Below are positions 36,509 to 45,759 of a stretch of DNA of 61,289 nucleotides, one piece after another (position 1 is the stretch's first letter; each line of letters starts with the position of its first letter). Origin of the DNA: Salinivenus lutea. Lineage in GTDB: Bacteria; Bacteroidota; Rhodothermia; Rhodothermales; Salinibacteraceae. The position numbers and the translations under genes were made by a program. The notes below the pieces were generated by a model that searched no databases, was not told where the DNA came from, and saw only the letters and a list, made by a program, of their open reading frames with translations. The DNA is taken from assembly GCA_002894685.1 (NCBI GenBank), contig NCRC01000022.1, forward strand, positions 1-61,289, read 5' to 3'.

Positions 36509-37435
36509 CTACGATGCAGCGGCCGTGCCTCGTGTTCGTCGCACGAGGTTCAGAAGATACCGGCCATAGTCATTATTGTCCATCTCCCGCCCCATTCGCA
36601 CCACGTCCTCATCCCCAATCCAGCCCTGCCGCCAGGCAATCTCCTCCGGACAGCTGATCTTGAGGCCCTGGCGCTCCTCGATCGTCTGCACGAAGTTGGC
36701 CGCCTGCAGGAGCGAGCCGTGCGTGCCGGTGTCGAGCCACGCCATGCCGCGCCCCAGCGTCTCCACCCGCAGGCGTCCCTGCCGTAAATACTGGCGGTTC
36801 ACGTCCGTGATTTCCAGTTCGCCCCGATCCGACGGCTCCAGCCCCGCCGCAATGTCGACCACGTCCGCGTCGTAGAAGTAGAGCCCTGTGACGGCGTAGT
36901 TCGAGGCCGGATCGTCGGGTTTTTCCTCAATGGAGCGCGCCCGGCCCTCGTCGTCCACGTCGACCACGCCGTAGCGCTCGGGATCGTTTACGTAGTAGGC
37001 AAAGACCGTTCCTCCGTCCTCCCGGGCCGCCGCCCGCTGAAGCTGTGCGGAGAGCCCCTGCCCGTAGAAAATGTTGTCGCCGAGGATGAGGCACACGTCG
37101 TCCCCGTCGATAAAGTCCGCCCCGATGGTGAGGGCCTGCGCGATGCCCTTCGGCTCCGACTGCTCGGCGTAGCGGAGGGACAGGCCCCACTGGTGGCCGT
37201 CGCCCAGGAGGTCCTCAAAGCGGGGCAGGTCCCGAGGGGTCGAGATCACGAGCACCTCCCGGATGCCCGCCAGCATGAGGGTGGAGAGCGGGTAGTACAC
37301 CATCGGCTTGTCGTAGACCGGCAGCAGCTGCTTGCTCACCGCCCGGGTGGCCGGACGCAGTCGCGTGCCCGCCCCACCGGCGAGGAGAATGCCTTTCCGG
37401 GTGCGGGTGGCAGCACTGGGGGCGTCGTTCCTCAT
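36509..37435 (-). CDS. rmlA: Glucose-1-phosphate thymidylyltransferase
   Basis: The protein is 308 residues from ATG 37435 (a TTG 21 bp upstream at 37456 is also in frame). [20 protein letters not shown] is the nucleotide loop, [20 protein letters not shown] the substrate segment, [10 protein letters not shown] the metal aspartate, [20 protein letters not shown] the sugar-binding part. It is the short RmlA form (about 290 residues). It makes dTDP-glucose from dTTP and glucose-1-phosphate. It heads the rmlA-rmlC-rmlD set; rmlB is 23.5 kb away at the right edge. Confidence 0.96.
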   Translation of the reverse strand: MRNDAPSAATRTRKGILLAGGAGTRLRPATRAVSKQLLPVYDKPMVYYPLSTLMLAGIREVLVISTPRDLPRFEDLLGDGHQWGLSLRYAEQSEPKGIAQALTIGADFIDGDDVCLILGDNIFYGQGLSAQLQRAAAREDGGTVFAYYVNDPERYGVVDVDDEGRARSIEEKPDDPASNYAVTGLYFYDADVVDIAAGLEPSDRGELEITDVNRQYLRQGRLRVETLGRGMAWLDTGTHGSLLQAANFVQTIEERQGLKISCPEEIAWRQGWIGDEDVVRMGREMDNNDYGRYLLNLVRRTRGTAAAS

Positions 37436-37487
37436 CTCGTCAAAGCTGGTTTCCAATACGTAGAAGCGTCGTCAACGTGCGGGAGGA

Positions 37488-37522
37488 GTGAGGGGTGATG
37501 CGTGAGGCGTGAAGCGTAACGG
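37488..37522. repeat. Five tandem 7-bp units upstream of rmlA
   Basis: Units GTGAGGG, GTGATGC, GTGAGGC, GTGAAGC and GTAACGG run head to tail in the leader of rmlA, 53 bp before its ATG. Degenerate simple repeat; it could change promoter-to-start spacing if unit number varies. Confidence 0.6.
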
Positions 37523-37611
37523 ACACGTTGCTCCGTACGACCCTCCTCGCCCTTCACGTTTCCCCTATCAATTTGTCTCTCCCGTGGGTTGCGGGGGACA
37601 AGAGTATTGCC

Positions 37612-37789
37612 TCAATGACGGCGGACCACGGACGGCCGACCACCGAGAACCGCTCGATTCCGCGGAGGGATATTCCGTATTTCGTGTTGCGTATGTCGTG
37701 TTGCGTATTTGCTCTGTTTCTCAGCCCACGCACTACGCAATACGCACTACGCAATAAGCATTACGCAATACGCACTACGCACTACGCAA
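37612..37789. repeat. Direct repeat R1 (left copy), between lytTR gene and rmlA
   Basis: About 178 bp, almost the same as R2 at 60822-61001 and in the same orientation. Shared core: ATGACGGCGGACC, then GGACGGCCGACCACCGAGAA, CCGCTCGATT, GATATTCCGT, TTTCGTGTTGCGTAT and CTCTGTTTC. The distal part is three 14-bp units (CACTACGCAATACG and two variants, 37731-37772) plus a partial unit. R1 carries an extra TCGTGTTGCGTAT copy absent from R2. It ends 11 bp from the stop of the LytTR gene. Confidence 0.85.
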
Positions 37790-37799
37790 CCCCCACCCC

Positions 37800-38570
37800 T
37801 CAAAGCATCTGGATGTGCTCAATCAGGTCGTCCTGATAAGACGGACCGATGGGCAGCATCTTCCCGTCGATGATGAGGGTCGTGTCCTCAATGTCCTTGA
37901 CCTGATCGATGCGCACGATGTGCGACCGGTGAACGCGGACAAATTGGTTCGACGGCAGCTTGTCTTCCAGCTCCTTCATGGTGCTGTTGATCATGTACCG
38001 ATCCGATTCGGCCTGCACGAGCATGTAGTCGCCCTGTGCCTTGATCCACTGAATGTCTTCGAGGGACACTCGGATGAGACGACGCCCATCTTTCAAGAAG
38101 ACGTTCTCCGCGGACGTATCGGCGAGATGCGGCGACTCCGTCTTCTCCTCCGCGGCCGTCTCTTCAACAGCCGGCGGCGCGGGCTCGTCGTGGGACGCCC
38201 CGTCGGGGTCCAGCCGTTCGGACACCCGCTCGATGGCCATGAGAAAACGAGCGTACCGCACCGGCTTCACCAGATAGTCAACCACGTCCACCTCAAAGGC
38301 CTCGACGGCGTACTCCTCGTGGCCCGTCACCATCACGATGGCCGGCGGGTCGGACAGGCTTTCCACGAGTTCAAGCCCCGACATCTCCGGCATCTCCACG
38401 TCCAGCAGAATCAGGTCGACCTCCTTCTTCCGGAGAATGTTGGCCGCCTCGATGCCGTCCTCGCATGCCCCGAGCGCGTCGAGGTCAGCGTGGCGGTCAA
38501 CGTACTTGGAGAGGACGTCTTGTGAGGAGGGGTCGTCGTCGGCGATAAGGCAACGAAGGGGAGGCGGCAT
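37800..38570 (-). CDS. LytTR-family response regulator
   Basis: The protein is 256 residues from ATG 38570 (MPPPLRCLIADDD); an open extension upstream is not family-like. The receiver domain has acidic pocket D11-D13, phospho-acceptor D57 (LILLDVEMPE) and K102 (LVKP). After an acidic linker rich in Ala, Glu and Pro (about 125-155), a LytTR DNA-binding domain (about 160-250) shows the block FVRVHRSHIVRIDQVKDI. It probably controls polysaccharide genes. It is the last minus-strand gene of module B, next to repeat R1. No cognate LytS-type kinase is adjacent. Confidence 0.93.
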   Translation of the reverse strand: MPPPLRCLIADDDPSSQDVLSKYVDRHADLDALGACEDGIEAANILRKKEVDLILLDVEMPEMSGLELVESLSDPPAIVMVTGHEEYAVEAFEVDVVDYLVKPVRYARFLMAIERVSERLDPDGASHDEPAPPAVEETAAEEKTESPHLADTSAENVFLKDGRRLIRVSLEDIQWIKAQGDYMLVQAESDRYMINSTMKELEDKLPSNQFVRVHRSHIVRIDQVKDIEDTTLIIDGKMLPIGPSYQDDLIEHIQML

Positions 38571-38716
38571 GGGAAACGCGGCGCTGATAGGAAGGGCCCG
38601 GTCGCCCCGGACGGGGAGGCCCAAAGACCGAAATAAATTTTGTGTTGACACACTGTTATATCGGTACATAAGGAGCCCGTTGGAGTTTCGGGGGCGACGG
38701 ACGCCGTGTGCCCCTC
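38571..38716. promoter_or_regulatory. AT-rich leader of the LytTR gene
   Basis: Within GC-rich surroundings, about 38625-38672 is AT-rich (AAATAAATTTTGTG, TTATATCGGTACATAAG) and includes the short palindrome TGTGTTGACACA. The position, about 60-100 bp before the LytTR start, suggests its promoter and perhaps an operator. No consensus can be assigned. Confidence 0.35.
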
Positions 38717-39928
38717 CTACGCGGAGCCGGACAGGTTCGCGGCGGCCCGCTGCACAGGCGCCCAGGCGACGTCCTGCTGGTCACGGAGATAGCGGAGAAA
38801 GCCGCGGTAGACGGCGATGTTCATCACGCAGAAATAGAAGGGAGCGTAGAGGGCCGTCGGGCCGCGGGGGGCGTCGTGCGTAAGGGCCCCGTACGCGGCG
38901 AGTCCGTAGAAGGCGCCCTGCCCCGCCAGCAGCAGCGTGGCGGCCGTTCCTCCCCCCATCCCCACCAGCCCCCCGTTGACGACCAGTAGCACCGGCAGCA
39001 GGGCCGGTGCCAGGGTCCATCGCAGCACGCGGTGCGACACGAACTGAAAGGTAAGCGTGCCGTGCCGGACCGGGTTACACAGCTCGCGCAGGCGACCCAG
39101 GGCCTGAAATCCGCCCGCCACGATGCGCACCTTGCGTTGTATCTCGTCGGCCAGGGACGCGGACGGCCCCTCCGTGGCGTAGGCGTCGGGGGCGTACGCC
39201 ACCCGGTAGCCCCGAGCCGCCACCCGCAGCGTGAGCACAAAGTCGTCCAGAATCGTATCCTCGGGGATGGGCTCGAAGAGAACCGTGCGGACCGAAAACA
39301 GCTCCCCGGCCGCCCCGACGACCGAGTGGAGCGCGTCGTCCCAGCGCCGGAGGGCCGATTCGTACCGCCAGTAGAGCCCTTCACTCGCGCCCGACGCGTC
39401 GTCGGTCCCGGCGGCCCGCACCCGCTTTTCCCCGGCCACAGCCCCCACGGAGGGGTCCTGGTAGTGGCGCACAAGGTTGCGGAGCGCGTCGGCGTTGAGC
39501 AGGGCATTGGCATCGGAGAACACGACGAGGGGCGTCTCCACGTGCTCCATGCCCCGGTGCAGGGCCGCCATCTTGCCGGCCCGCTCGTCGCGGTGCAGGC
39601 ACTGCACGCCCGGCGCCGCCCGCAGGCGATCGGGCGTCGCGTCCGTCGAGCCGTCGGTCACAAACAGCACGGTGAGCTTCTCGCGGGGGTAGTTGAGCGC
39701 CCGGGTGTTTCCGAACTTCTCATCGATAACGTCGGCCTCGTTGTAAGCCGCGACCAGCAGCGTGACGGCCGGCAGGTCGGCCTCCGGAGGCACAGCGCGG
39801 TCGGGCCGCGGGCGCCACCACTGCCGCAGGCGCGAGAGGCCCCACACGAGCGGTGCATAGCCGACGTAGGTGTAAACGACCACGGCGAGGCCGGTCCAGA
39901 GAAAGCCGGGAAGAAGGGCGAGCACCAT
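38717..39928 (-). CDS. Membrane glycosyltransferase family 2
   Basis: The protein is 403 residues from ATG 39928, opening with a membrane helix (MVLALLPGFLWTGLAVVVYT). The GT-A domain shows TLLVAAYNEADVIDEKF, FVTDGSTDAT, VVFSDANALLN (DxD-like), PEDTILDDFVLTLRVAARGY (EDxxL/DD catalytic base region) and IQRKVRI at the QxxRW position. Two or three C-terminal helices follow (LAPALLPVLLVVNGGLVGMG onward). This architecture is that of processive or lipid-acceptor GT2 enzymes such as IcaA/PgaC relatives. Probable role: chain elongation in module B. It is 62 bp past the GT4 gene. Confidence 0.9.
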   Translation of the reverse strand: MVLALLPGFLWTGLAVVVYTYVGYAPLVWGLSRLRQWWRPRPDRAVPPEADLPAVTLLVAAYNEADVIDEKFGNTRALNYPREKLTVLFVTDGSTDATPDRLRAAPGVQCLHRDERAGKMAALHRGMEHVETPLVVFSDANALLNADALRNLVRHYQDPSVGAVAGEKRVRAAGTDDASGASEGLYWRYESALRRWDDALHSVVGAAGELFSVRTVLFEPIPEDTILDDFVLTLRVAARGYRVAYAPDAYATEGPSASLADEIQRKVRIVAGGFQALGRLRELCNPVRHGTLTFQFVSHRVLRWTLAPALLPVLLVVNGGLVGMGGGTAATLLLAGQGAFYGLAAYGALTHDAPRGPTALYAPFYFCVMNIAVYRGFLRYLRDQQDVAWAPVQRAAANLSGSA

Positions 39929-39990
39929 GAGACGGGGAGGGAGTTCTCTGCGGGAGTGAAGGAGAGTCTTCGGATGGGGCAATCCTGTCG

Positions 39991-41166
39991 TTAGGAAACC
40001 GCTGCCGTCTGTGCCGGCCCCGAAGCGGAGGGAGACCGGGCCACTTTTTCGTAGAGCGGAAGCAGCTCACTGGCGGTCCGGGTCCACGAAAAGGTTCGGG
40101 CTCGCTTTTGGCCCCGCTTTACAAGGTCGCGCCGCCGAGCCGGCGTCTCGGCCACCGTTCGGATGGCTTGTGCAATGGCGTCGGGATCTTGCGGGTCGAC
40201 CTGGAGGGCCGCATTGCCGGCCACTTCGGGCATCGCGGCGGCATTGGCCGTCACGACGGGGGTCCCGCACGCCATCGCCTCCAGGATGGGCAGGCCGAAG
40301 CTCTCCCGGAGGGACGGGTAGAGAAAGGCGGTGGCCTGGCTGTAGACCGCCGGCAGGTCGTCGTGGGCGATGTAGCCGGGCAGCCGAATCCGATCGATCA
40401 GGTCCGGGTGGCCGAGGGCGCGAAGGTGGTCGCGGAGCCGGTCGCGGTCGTAGTCGGCCACCACGAGGGGGCGCGGCGCCTCGGCCGTGACGGCGTACTG
40501 CGCGTAGGCCGCCACGACGCGGCGCATGTTCTTCTTCGGGTCTGTATTCCCAAAAAAGAGGAGGAACTCGTCCGGCAGGGTGTAGCGACGCCGCACCGCC
40601 CGAAGCGCGCTCGCATCGGTGACGGGGCCGAAGCGGTCGGACACGGCGTTGGGCACCACGGCGAGGCGGTCGTCCAGGCCCGGAAGGCGGTCGGCGATGC
40701 GGCCGCGCTCGTGGTCGGAGACCGTCACGACCGTATCGGCACGGCGAACTGCCGGCGGCACCACCCAGCGCCGGTAGACGGTGCCGAGGCGCTGGTACCA
40801 GGACCCGCCCTGCGGCCACAGGGCCGTGCCCTCGAGGAAGATGACGTCGTGGAGCGTCAGCAGGAGCGGCACCTCCAGGCGGAGCGGAGCCGTGTTGTTG
40901 GTGCAGTGCAGCAGGTCGACGTTCGCCCGGTGCGCGGCCCGCGGCAGGGCATGCTGCTCCCACGTCGGATACGACCAGCCGTCCACCCGATGCACCTCCA
41001 GGTTCGGATGCGGCGCCAGGCAGGGGTCCGGGCCGGGGCGCACGAACACGACGAACGTGTGCTCCGGCGCCGCGTCGACGAGGTGGCGGATGGTTTCGAG
41101 GGCCACGACGTCCATGCCGTGCTTGTTGGCTCGGAAGAGGCGCTGGGCTTCGATGCCGATGCGCAT
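39991..41166 (-). CDS. Glycosyltransferase family 4
   Basis: The protein is 391 residues. Starts MRIGIEAQRLFRANKHGMD, with the KHGMDVV acceptor loop. LTLHDVIFLEG, VVTVSDHERGRIADRLPG, LFFGNTDPKKNMRRVV and YPSLRESFGLPILEAMACGT (EX7E) are GT4 marks of the same subgroup as 17863-18906. It transfers one sugar from an NDP or GDP donor. It lies in a close run of minus-strand genes, 60 bp after the membrane GT2 (41227-42414). Confidence 0.92.
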   Translation of the reverse strand: MRIGIEAQRLFRANKHGMDVVALETIRHLVDAAPEHTFVVFVRPGPDPCLAPHPNLEVHRVDGWSYPTWEQHALPRAAHRANVDLLHCTNNTAPLRLEVPLLLTLHDVIFLEGTALWPQGGSWYQRLGTVYRRWVVPPAVRRADTVVTVSDHERGRIADRLPGLDDRLAVVPNAVSDRFGPVTDASALRAVRRRYTLPDEFLLFFGNTDPKKNMRRVVAAYAQYAVTAEAPRPLVVADYDRDRLRDHLRALGHPDLIDRIRLPGYIAHDDLPAVYSQATAFLYPSLRESFGLPILEAMACGTPVVTANAAAMPEVAGNAALQVDPQDPDAIAQAIRTVAETPARRRDLVKRGQKRARTFSWTRTASELLPLYEKVARSPSASGPAQTAAVS

Positions 41167-41226
41167 GGGACGGAGGAGCGTTGGGGACGGAAGATCGAGA
41201 ACGGGGCGGGCGGCTCGCGCAGAGGC

Positions 41227-42414
41227 TCAGGACGAGGGGGCCGACACCTCCGACGCCTGATGGGGCGTGGTGGTGTTGGGCGTGAGTCCTTCCCGGCTGC
41301 GGAGAAAGGCACGCAGCCCCAACCACACCGCGCGGGGCAGCGCGTGGAGAAGCGATAACACCGACAGGTCGTCGCGGTCGGCGGGGATGGCCGCGACCAG
41401 GCCCGCGGCCAGAAGCGCCGCGAGCCCCGCCCAGGCCCCGGCCCAGCCGACGCTGCCGGCCGCTGCGTTGGCGACCGCCAGGGCGGGAAGCATCGCCAGC
41501 AGAAGCGCGCGCGGCGGCAGCAACATCTGCGCCACCTTATCGACGTAGTCAAGCGGCCCGCCCTGAACGAGGACTCGGAGGCCTTCCGCGAGGTGCTGCC
41601 GGAGGTACTGAGCCTGCGCCCCGATCCAGCGTCGCCGCTGTTCCACAAAGACCGCGTCGGCGCGTACCTTCTCGTCGTACACCACCGCGTCGGGCGCATA
41701 CTCGATGCGGATTCCCGCCCGCAGCAGTCGCAACTCGAGGTCTTTGTCGAAGCCGTCGGGCGTGTCGATGGCCGCCATGGAGCGCCGAAATAGATCCATC
41801 TCCAGGGCCATGCCCGACCCAATCAACGCCGCCGAGAGGCCGAGCGCGCGGTGGCCTCGGCGGAAGATCTCGTTGTTAATCGCCTCACTCACCCCATCGA
41901 GGCGGGCGAGCGCCGTGTCGTGGTTCTTAGACACACGCCGCCCCTGCACCACACGCGCCCCGCCGGCCAGCGGACGGACCCCCTCTTCGAGGAAGCCCGG
42001 CGCCATGACGTTGTCTGCATCGAGCACTACGGCCGCGTCGTAGGCTGCCTCGGGCGTGGCGTCGATCCCGTGGCGAAGCCCCTTCACCTTCGTGCTCTCC
42101 TCCACGTCGAGGGGCACGACCGTGACGGGCAGTGCGTCCAGGGTTGCCATCGTGTCGGGTCGAAGCGTATCGGCGATGACAAAGACGTCGAAGGCGCCGG
42201 GATAGTCGTGATCGGCGGCGCGGCGAGCCGTCTCGACAATGACGGCGTCTTCCCTGTAGGCCGGAATGTAGACCGCCAGGCGCGGCCAGGAGGCGGGCCG
42301 AGGCGGCACATCCGGACGAGCGCCCCAGCGCGCGGCGGTGGCAAAAAGGACGAGGTAGGCCACGGCGCTGCCGGCACCGAGGAAGAGCAGTGCATTGAGG
42401 AGGGTCCAGAGCAT
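41227..42414 (-). CDS. Membrane glycosyltransferase family 2 with QxxRW motif
   Basis: The protein is 395 residues from ATG 42414 (MLWTLLNALLFLGAGSAVAY, a membrane helix). The frame continues open upstream to 43452 but only as an overlap with the sulfotransferase gene. YIPAYREDAVI, VIADTLRPDT, VVLDADNVM (DxD), GFDKDLELRLL and QRRRWIGAQ (Q-x-x-R-W) give the full GT2 catalytic set of processive synthases. C-terminal helices start at about residue 290. It sits between sulfotransferase and GT4. A beta-linked polymer backbone is possible but not shown. Confidence 0.9.
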   Translation of the reverse strand: MLWTLLNALLFLGAGSAVAYLVLFATAARWGARPDVPPRPASWPRLAVYIPAYREDAVIVETARRAADHDYPGAFDVFVIADTLRPDTMATLDALPVTVVPLDVEESTKVKGLRHGIDATPEAAYDAAVVLDADNVMAPGFLEEGVRPLAGGARVVQGRRVSKNHDTALARLDGVSEAINNEIFRRGHRALGLSAALIGSGMALEMDLFRRSMAAIDTPDGFDKDLELRLLRAGIRIEYAPDAVVYDEKVRADAVFVEQRRRWIGAQAQYLRQHLAEGLRVLVQGGPLDYVDKVAQMLLPPRALLLAMLPALAVANAAAGSVGWAGAWAGLAALLAAGLVAAIPADRDDLSVLSLLHALPRAVWLGLRAFLRSREGLTPNTTTPHQASEVSAPSS

Positions 42415-42455
42415 GGCGGACAACCGAAAAGGGGACAGTGGAGAGAGGGGCCGTG

Positions 42456-43262
42456 CTACGCGGGCACGTCGGACAGGAAACGAGCGTACGGTGACGCCGC
42501 CACCCAGCGGCGCACGTCGTCCGCATTGGTGGCCAGGTCCGACAGCCGTCGCGGGGTGGTCTTGCGCAGCGAGGTGTCGGGGGCGATGGGGTCGAGGTCG
42601 AGCCGGTCGGTCACGCGGCGAAGCGTGTCGGCGTGCCGGGCCGGGTCTTCCAGGTGCTCTTCGTAGGTGAGCGACAGGTGGGGCAGGCCGTCCAGCACCT
42701 CGCGTTCGAAGCGCCGAAGCTGCGCGCTGCCGTCCAGCCACCGGAAGAGGTCGTCGCGACGTACCTGGATGGCAGGGCGATCCGCGGCGTCCGCCTCGGT
42801 TTGGTGCCAGCGGCGGCGATGCTCGGCGTAGAGGCCGGAGAGGGCGTGCCGCAGCAGATTCCCCCGGCGCAGGTACAGGACCCGGTAGCCCCGCTCCACC
42901 AGCGCCTCCAGGAACGCCCGCCGGTCCGGCAGGTGGGTCTGCAGGCTCCGCAGCTGGTAGGAGAGCAGCTTGAAGCCGTAGACCGGAGTCTGGGTCTGCG
43001 CCTCGCACCGTGCTACCAGCCCCAGCGGGCGCAGGGCCCGGCGGCGTAGAATCTCGCCGTCGGCCTCGACCGCAGGGTGTGCATTCAGCATCGAGAGCAG
43101 CAACGTGGTGCCGGAGCGCCCGCGAGCGAAGAGGACAAAGCGGGTTTCGGGCGGCGCGGACCGGGCCGTCGGGCGGACGTACTGAGCAGCCTCGTAGGCA
43201 TAGCCCGCGTAGTAGGCGTTTAGGGTCTTGGCAAGCGAGGACCTCATGGGCGAAGATGTCAT
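42456..43262 (-). CDS. Sulfotransferase-family protein
   Basis: The protein is 268 residues from ATG 43262 (ATG 43247 is an alternative). RFVLFARGRSGTTLLLSMLN is the PAPS loop (GRSGTT), followed by HPAVEADGEILRRR. YRVLYLRRGNLLRHALSGLY matches the 3'-phosphate block with R and S. SLTYEEHLEDP is a conserved later motif. This is the Stf0/LPS-sulfotransferase style of enzyme. Expected substrate: a sugar in the module B glycan. It is 41 bp from the downstream GT2 and 26 bp from the beta-helix lipoprotein. Confidence 0.87.
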   Translation of the reverse strand: MTSSPMRSSLAKTLNAYYAGYAYEAAQYVRPTARSAPPETRFVLFARGRSGTTLLLSMLNAHPAVEADGEILRRRALRPLGLVARCEAQTQTPVYGFKLLSYQLRSLQTHLPDRRAFLEALVERGYRVLYLRRGNLLRHALSGLYAEHRRRWHQTEADAADRPAIQVRRDDLFRWLDGSAQLRRFEREVLDGLPHLSLTYEEHLEDPARHADTLRRVTDRLDLDPIAPDTSLRKTTPRRLSDLATNADDVRRWVAASPYARFLSDVPA

Positions 43263-43288
43263 GGGCGGCAAGGAATGAGTGGGGCGGG

Positions 43289-44557
43289 CTACTGGCAGTT
43301 GGAGAGGCCCAGGTTGGCGTACGGCGAGGGGGGCGGCAGGCAGAAATTTTCGTTCTCCTGCCCCGGGAAGCGCAGAGAGTCGAGGGCAGCCCGTGTGTTG
43401 CCGGCAAGCGATACATTGGTGCCCGCCCCATCGCCCGTATCGAGCCAGTCATTGTCGCCGTCCAGGCGGTTGTCCGTCACCGAAATCGGGTTCAGCGCAT
43501 CGAGCACCTCCACGACCGTGCCCGAGACCTTCCGAAACGAATTGTCCTGTAGACGAATGGGGGCATCCGGAAGGACTTCCTTCCGATCGTCGATGAAGAC
43601 CCCCTGGCTGCCACTGATAAATGTGTCGGTGATGTCGATGCGCCCCTTGCCGAAGACAGCCACGCCCCAGGTGTGACTGTCGACGATGAGGTTGTGGTGA
43701 TACGTCCCGGCGGTGTTGCCGCCAATTTGGAGGCCATTGCCGTGGTAGGTCTGGCCCTTCGTGCCACTCTGATGGATGACGTTGTGGTGTACTGCGGCGT
43801 CATCGGTGGCATTGCTCACCTGGATGCCGTCCCACCCGGCCTGCACCACCACGTTGTCGTGGACGTGCAGCCCTGCGAGTTCGTGCTGCGCCGGCCCCAC
43901 GTTTGAGGACCCGAGATACATCCCTTCCCCCCCGGTGTGGTGGATGTAGGTATCGTGGATATGGAGGTTTTGCAGCACGAAGCGCTCCTCCGGGGGGACG
44001 CCTGCGTTGGCATCTTCGGTCTTCGCCAAAATGCCGGCGAAGGTGGTGTTTTTGATTTCCAGGAAGGCCAATTCGATGTCGGTGCTGCGCTGGTCGACCG
44101 AGACGCCCACCTTGGCCTGCCCCCCGCCATCCATAACGAGGCCGGCCCAATCCTCGGGCGAGGCGCTGCCCACGATGCGGAGGTGTTTGCTGTGGCGCAG
44201 CACGAGGCCAAAGCGATCGCCACTCAGACGGGCGGTCCCACCGGCACAGTTGGTGAGGGTGATGGGGGCGTCGGAGCGCCCTTGGATGCCCGTGAGCACC
44301 AGGTACGGACGCGTTCCCGGCTCCAGGCACACGACCTCTCCTGGCTGTACGTCGTAGGCGGCACTGTCGACGTAGGTGACGTCGAGGGGCAGCCGATGGT
44401 CGGCCGTGGGCGGGGCAGAGGGCGCGGGCCGCTCCGGAAGGGGCGGTGAAGGCGAGGATGCGACGACGGTGTCGCTTCCGCATCCGGTGAGTAGGAGAAG
44501 GAGCAGAAGGCCGGTGGCAACGGCGGCCGTCTGCGCGAGGAGCGAGGGGGGAGTCAT
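43289..44557 (-). CDS. Right-handed beta-helix lipoprotein
   Basis: The protein is 422 residues from ATG 44557. Lipobox LLTGC after a hydrophobic core (AAVATGLLLLLLLTGC) predicts lipidation; a Pro/Ser linker follows. The rest is parallel beta-helix with PbH1-type turns: LQNLHIHDTYIHHTGGEGMY, LHVHDNVVVQAGWDGIQVSN and NLIVDSHTWGVAVFGKGRID. Proteins with this fold in exopolysaccharide loci are often polysaccharide lyases or C5-epimerases, but no catalytic set is identifiable. Seen only in module B, inside the gene run, so an extracellular role on the same polymer is inferred. Confidence 0.85.
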   Translation of the reverse strand: MTPPSLLAQTAAVATGLLLLLLLTGCGSDTVVASSPSPPLPERPAPSAPPTADHRLPLDVTYVDSAAYDVQPGEVVCLEPGTRPYLVLTGIQGRSDAPITLTNCAGGTARLSGDRFGLVLRHSKHLRIVGSASPEDWAGLVMDGGGQAKVGVSVDQRSTDIELAFLEIKNTTFAGILAKTEDANAGVPPEERFVLQNLHIHDTYIHHTGGEGMYLGSSNVGPAQHELAGLHVHDNVVVQAGWDGIQVSNATDDAAVHHNVIHQSGTKGQTYHGNGLQIGGNTAGTYHHNLIVDSHTWGVAVFGKGRIDITDTFISGSQGVFIDDRKEVLPDAPIRLQDNSFRKVSGTVVEVLDALNPISVTDNRLDGDNDWLDTGDGAGTNVSLAGNTRAALDSLRFPGQENENFCLPPPSPYANLGLSNCQ

Positions 44558-44607
44558 AGAGCGGTCGTTGGTCAAGAGGGCTGGGCCGGACGGGCCGGTA
44601 TGCGAAA

Positions 44608-45573
44608 TTAGGAGGAGGCACGAGCGGACGCGTTGGAGGGCTCGGGCACAGGCGGCGCCGGCCTGCGGGGGGCGTGTCTGGACGACGAGAGGTGGCAGGC
44701 GGCCCCTTGGGCCACGGCCTGTAGGCAGGCCCAGTCGCGCCGGGCCGCGTGTCGGGCGAGCCGACGGGGCACGGCCACGAGCCAGAAGAGGAGGGCGCTC
44801 AGCACAAAAGCCACGCCGCCCACGTTGCGGCGCAGGTAAAGCAGCCGGTTGCGCGTCATGTAGTAGGCCTTGAGCGGCGAGTGGCGCCCGACGGAGGCGG
44901 AGGCCTCGTGGCGTACGGTGGCGCGCGCCTCGTAGTAGACGGCGTGCCCGGCGCGCTTGGCCCGTTCGGTGAAGTCGTGCTCCTCGTAGTAGAGGAAGTA
45001 CTCTTCGCAGAGCAGGCCGACGTCCTCAAACACCGAGCGCCGGATCATCATGGCGGCCCCGTGGGCCAGATGCGTGCGCCCGGACTCGTCGAAGCGCCCG
45101 TCGTCCGGCGCCCCGTACCCGACGGTGTGCGAGCGCCCCGTGTACGGGTTGATGGGGGCCGACCCGGCGTACTGGATGCGCGCCGGCTCGCCGTCCCCTT
45201 CCCCGTCCGCAAACACAATCTTCGGGCTGGCAATGCCCACCGCCGGGCGCGCCTCCATCGTCGCCACGAGCCGCTCCAGCAGGCCCGGCTCCGGGAGCGC
45301 GTCGTTGTTGAGCAGGAGGATGTACCGCCCTCGGGCCTGGCGAAGGGCCACGTTGTTCCCCCCCGCAAAGCCGTCGTTGGTGTCGTTCGCGATCACCGTC
45401 ACCTCCGGAAACCGCTCCGCCAGCGCTGCGGCCTGCCCCTCCGCCGAAGCATTGTCGACCGCGAAGACTTCCACGTTCGGGTACGTCAGCGCTTGGAGCC
45501 GCTCCAGACACCGCGCGGTCATTTCCACTTCGTTGTAGTTGATCGTGATGACGGAGACCAGCGGGGGGAGCAT
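44608..45573 (-). CDS. Glycosyltransferase family 2 (rhamnosyltransferase-like)
   Basis: The protein is 321 residues. SVITINYNEVEMTARCLERL, FAVDNASAEG, GFAGGNNVALRQARGRYILL and LLNNDALPEPGLLERL (DxD equivalent NND) are typical of the WbbL/RfbN rhamnosyltransferase group. GAAMMIRRSVFEDVGLLCEE and YFLYYEEHDF follow as in that group. A hydrophobic helix (GGVAFVLSALLFWLVAV) sits near residue 260. Use of dTDP-rhamnose would tie module B to the rml genes on its two sides, but the donor is inference. Confidence 0.9.
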   Translation of the reverse strand: MLPPLVSVITINYNEVEMTARCLERLQALTYPNVEVFAVDNASAEGQAAALAERFPEVTVIANDTNDGFAGGNNVALRQARGRYILLLNNDALPEPGLLERLVATMEARPAVGIASPKIVFADGEGDGEPARIQYAGSAPINPYTGRSHTVGYGAPDDGRFDESGRTHLAHGAAMMIRRSVFEDVGLLCEEYFLYYEEHDFTERAKRAGHAVYYEARATVRHEASASVGRHSPLKAYYMTRNRLLYLRRNVGGVAFVLSALLFWLVAVPRRLARHAARRDWACLQAVAQGAACHLSSSRHAPRRPAPPVPEPSNASARASS

Positions 45574-45759
45574 GACGTGTCTTGGTGTAGTGTGAGCTTC
45601 GAATGTCTACCCCATCGGGCAGCGGAATAGATCTCGTTTAGATCGCTCCGGGCAGGCGTTGGGCCTGTCGTGAGCCGACGGGTTCGCCCTCTCGCCTGTC
45701 TTCTTCCTGCAGGATATGAAGGGGCAGGGGGACGCGCCGCTCTTTTCGACGAACCCGGT

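Noticed and set aside
37612-37789. R1 as an insertion sequence
   Set aside because: No terminal inverted repeats and no transposase in R1 or R2; called a dispersed direct repeat.
41227-43452. One 741-residue protein covering both the GT2 and the sulfotransferase region
   Set aside because: Only the part after ATG 42414 is a glycosyltransferase; the upstream half is out-of-frame reading of the sulfotransferase and beta-helix genes.
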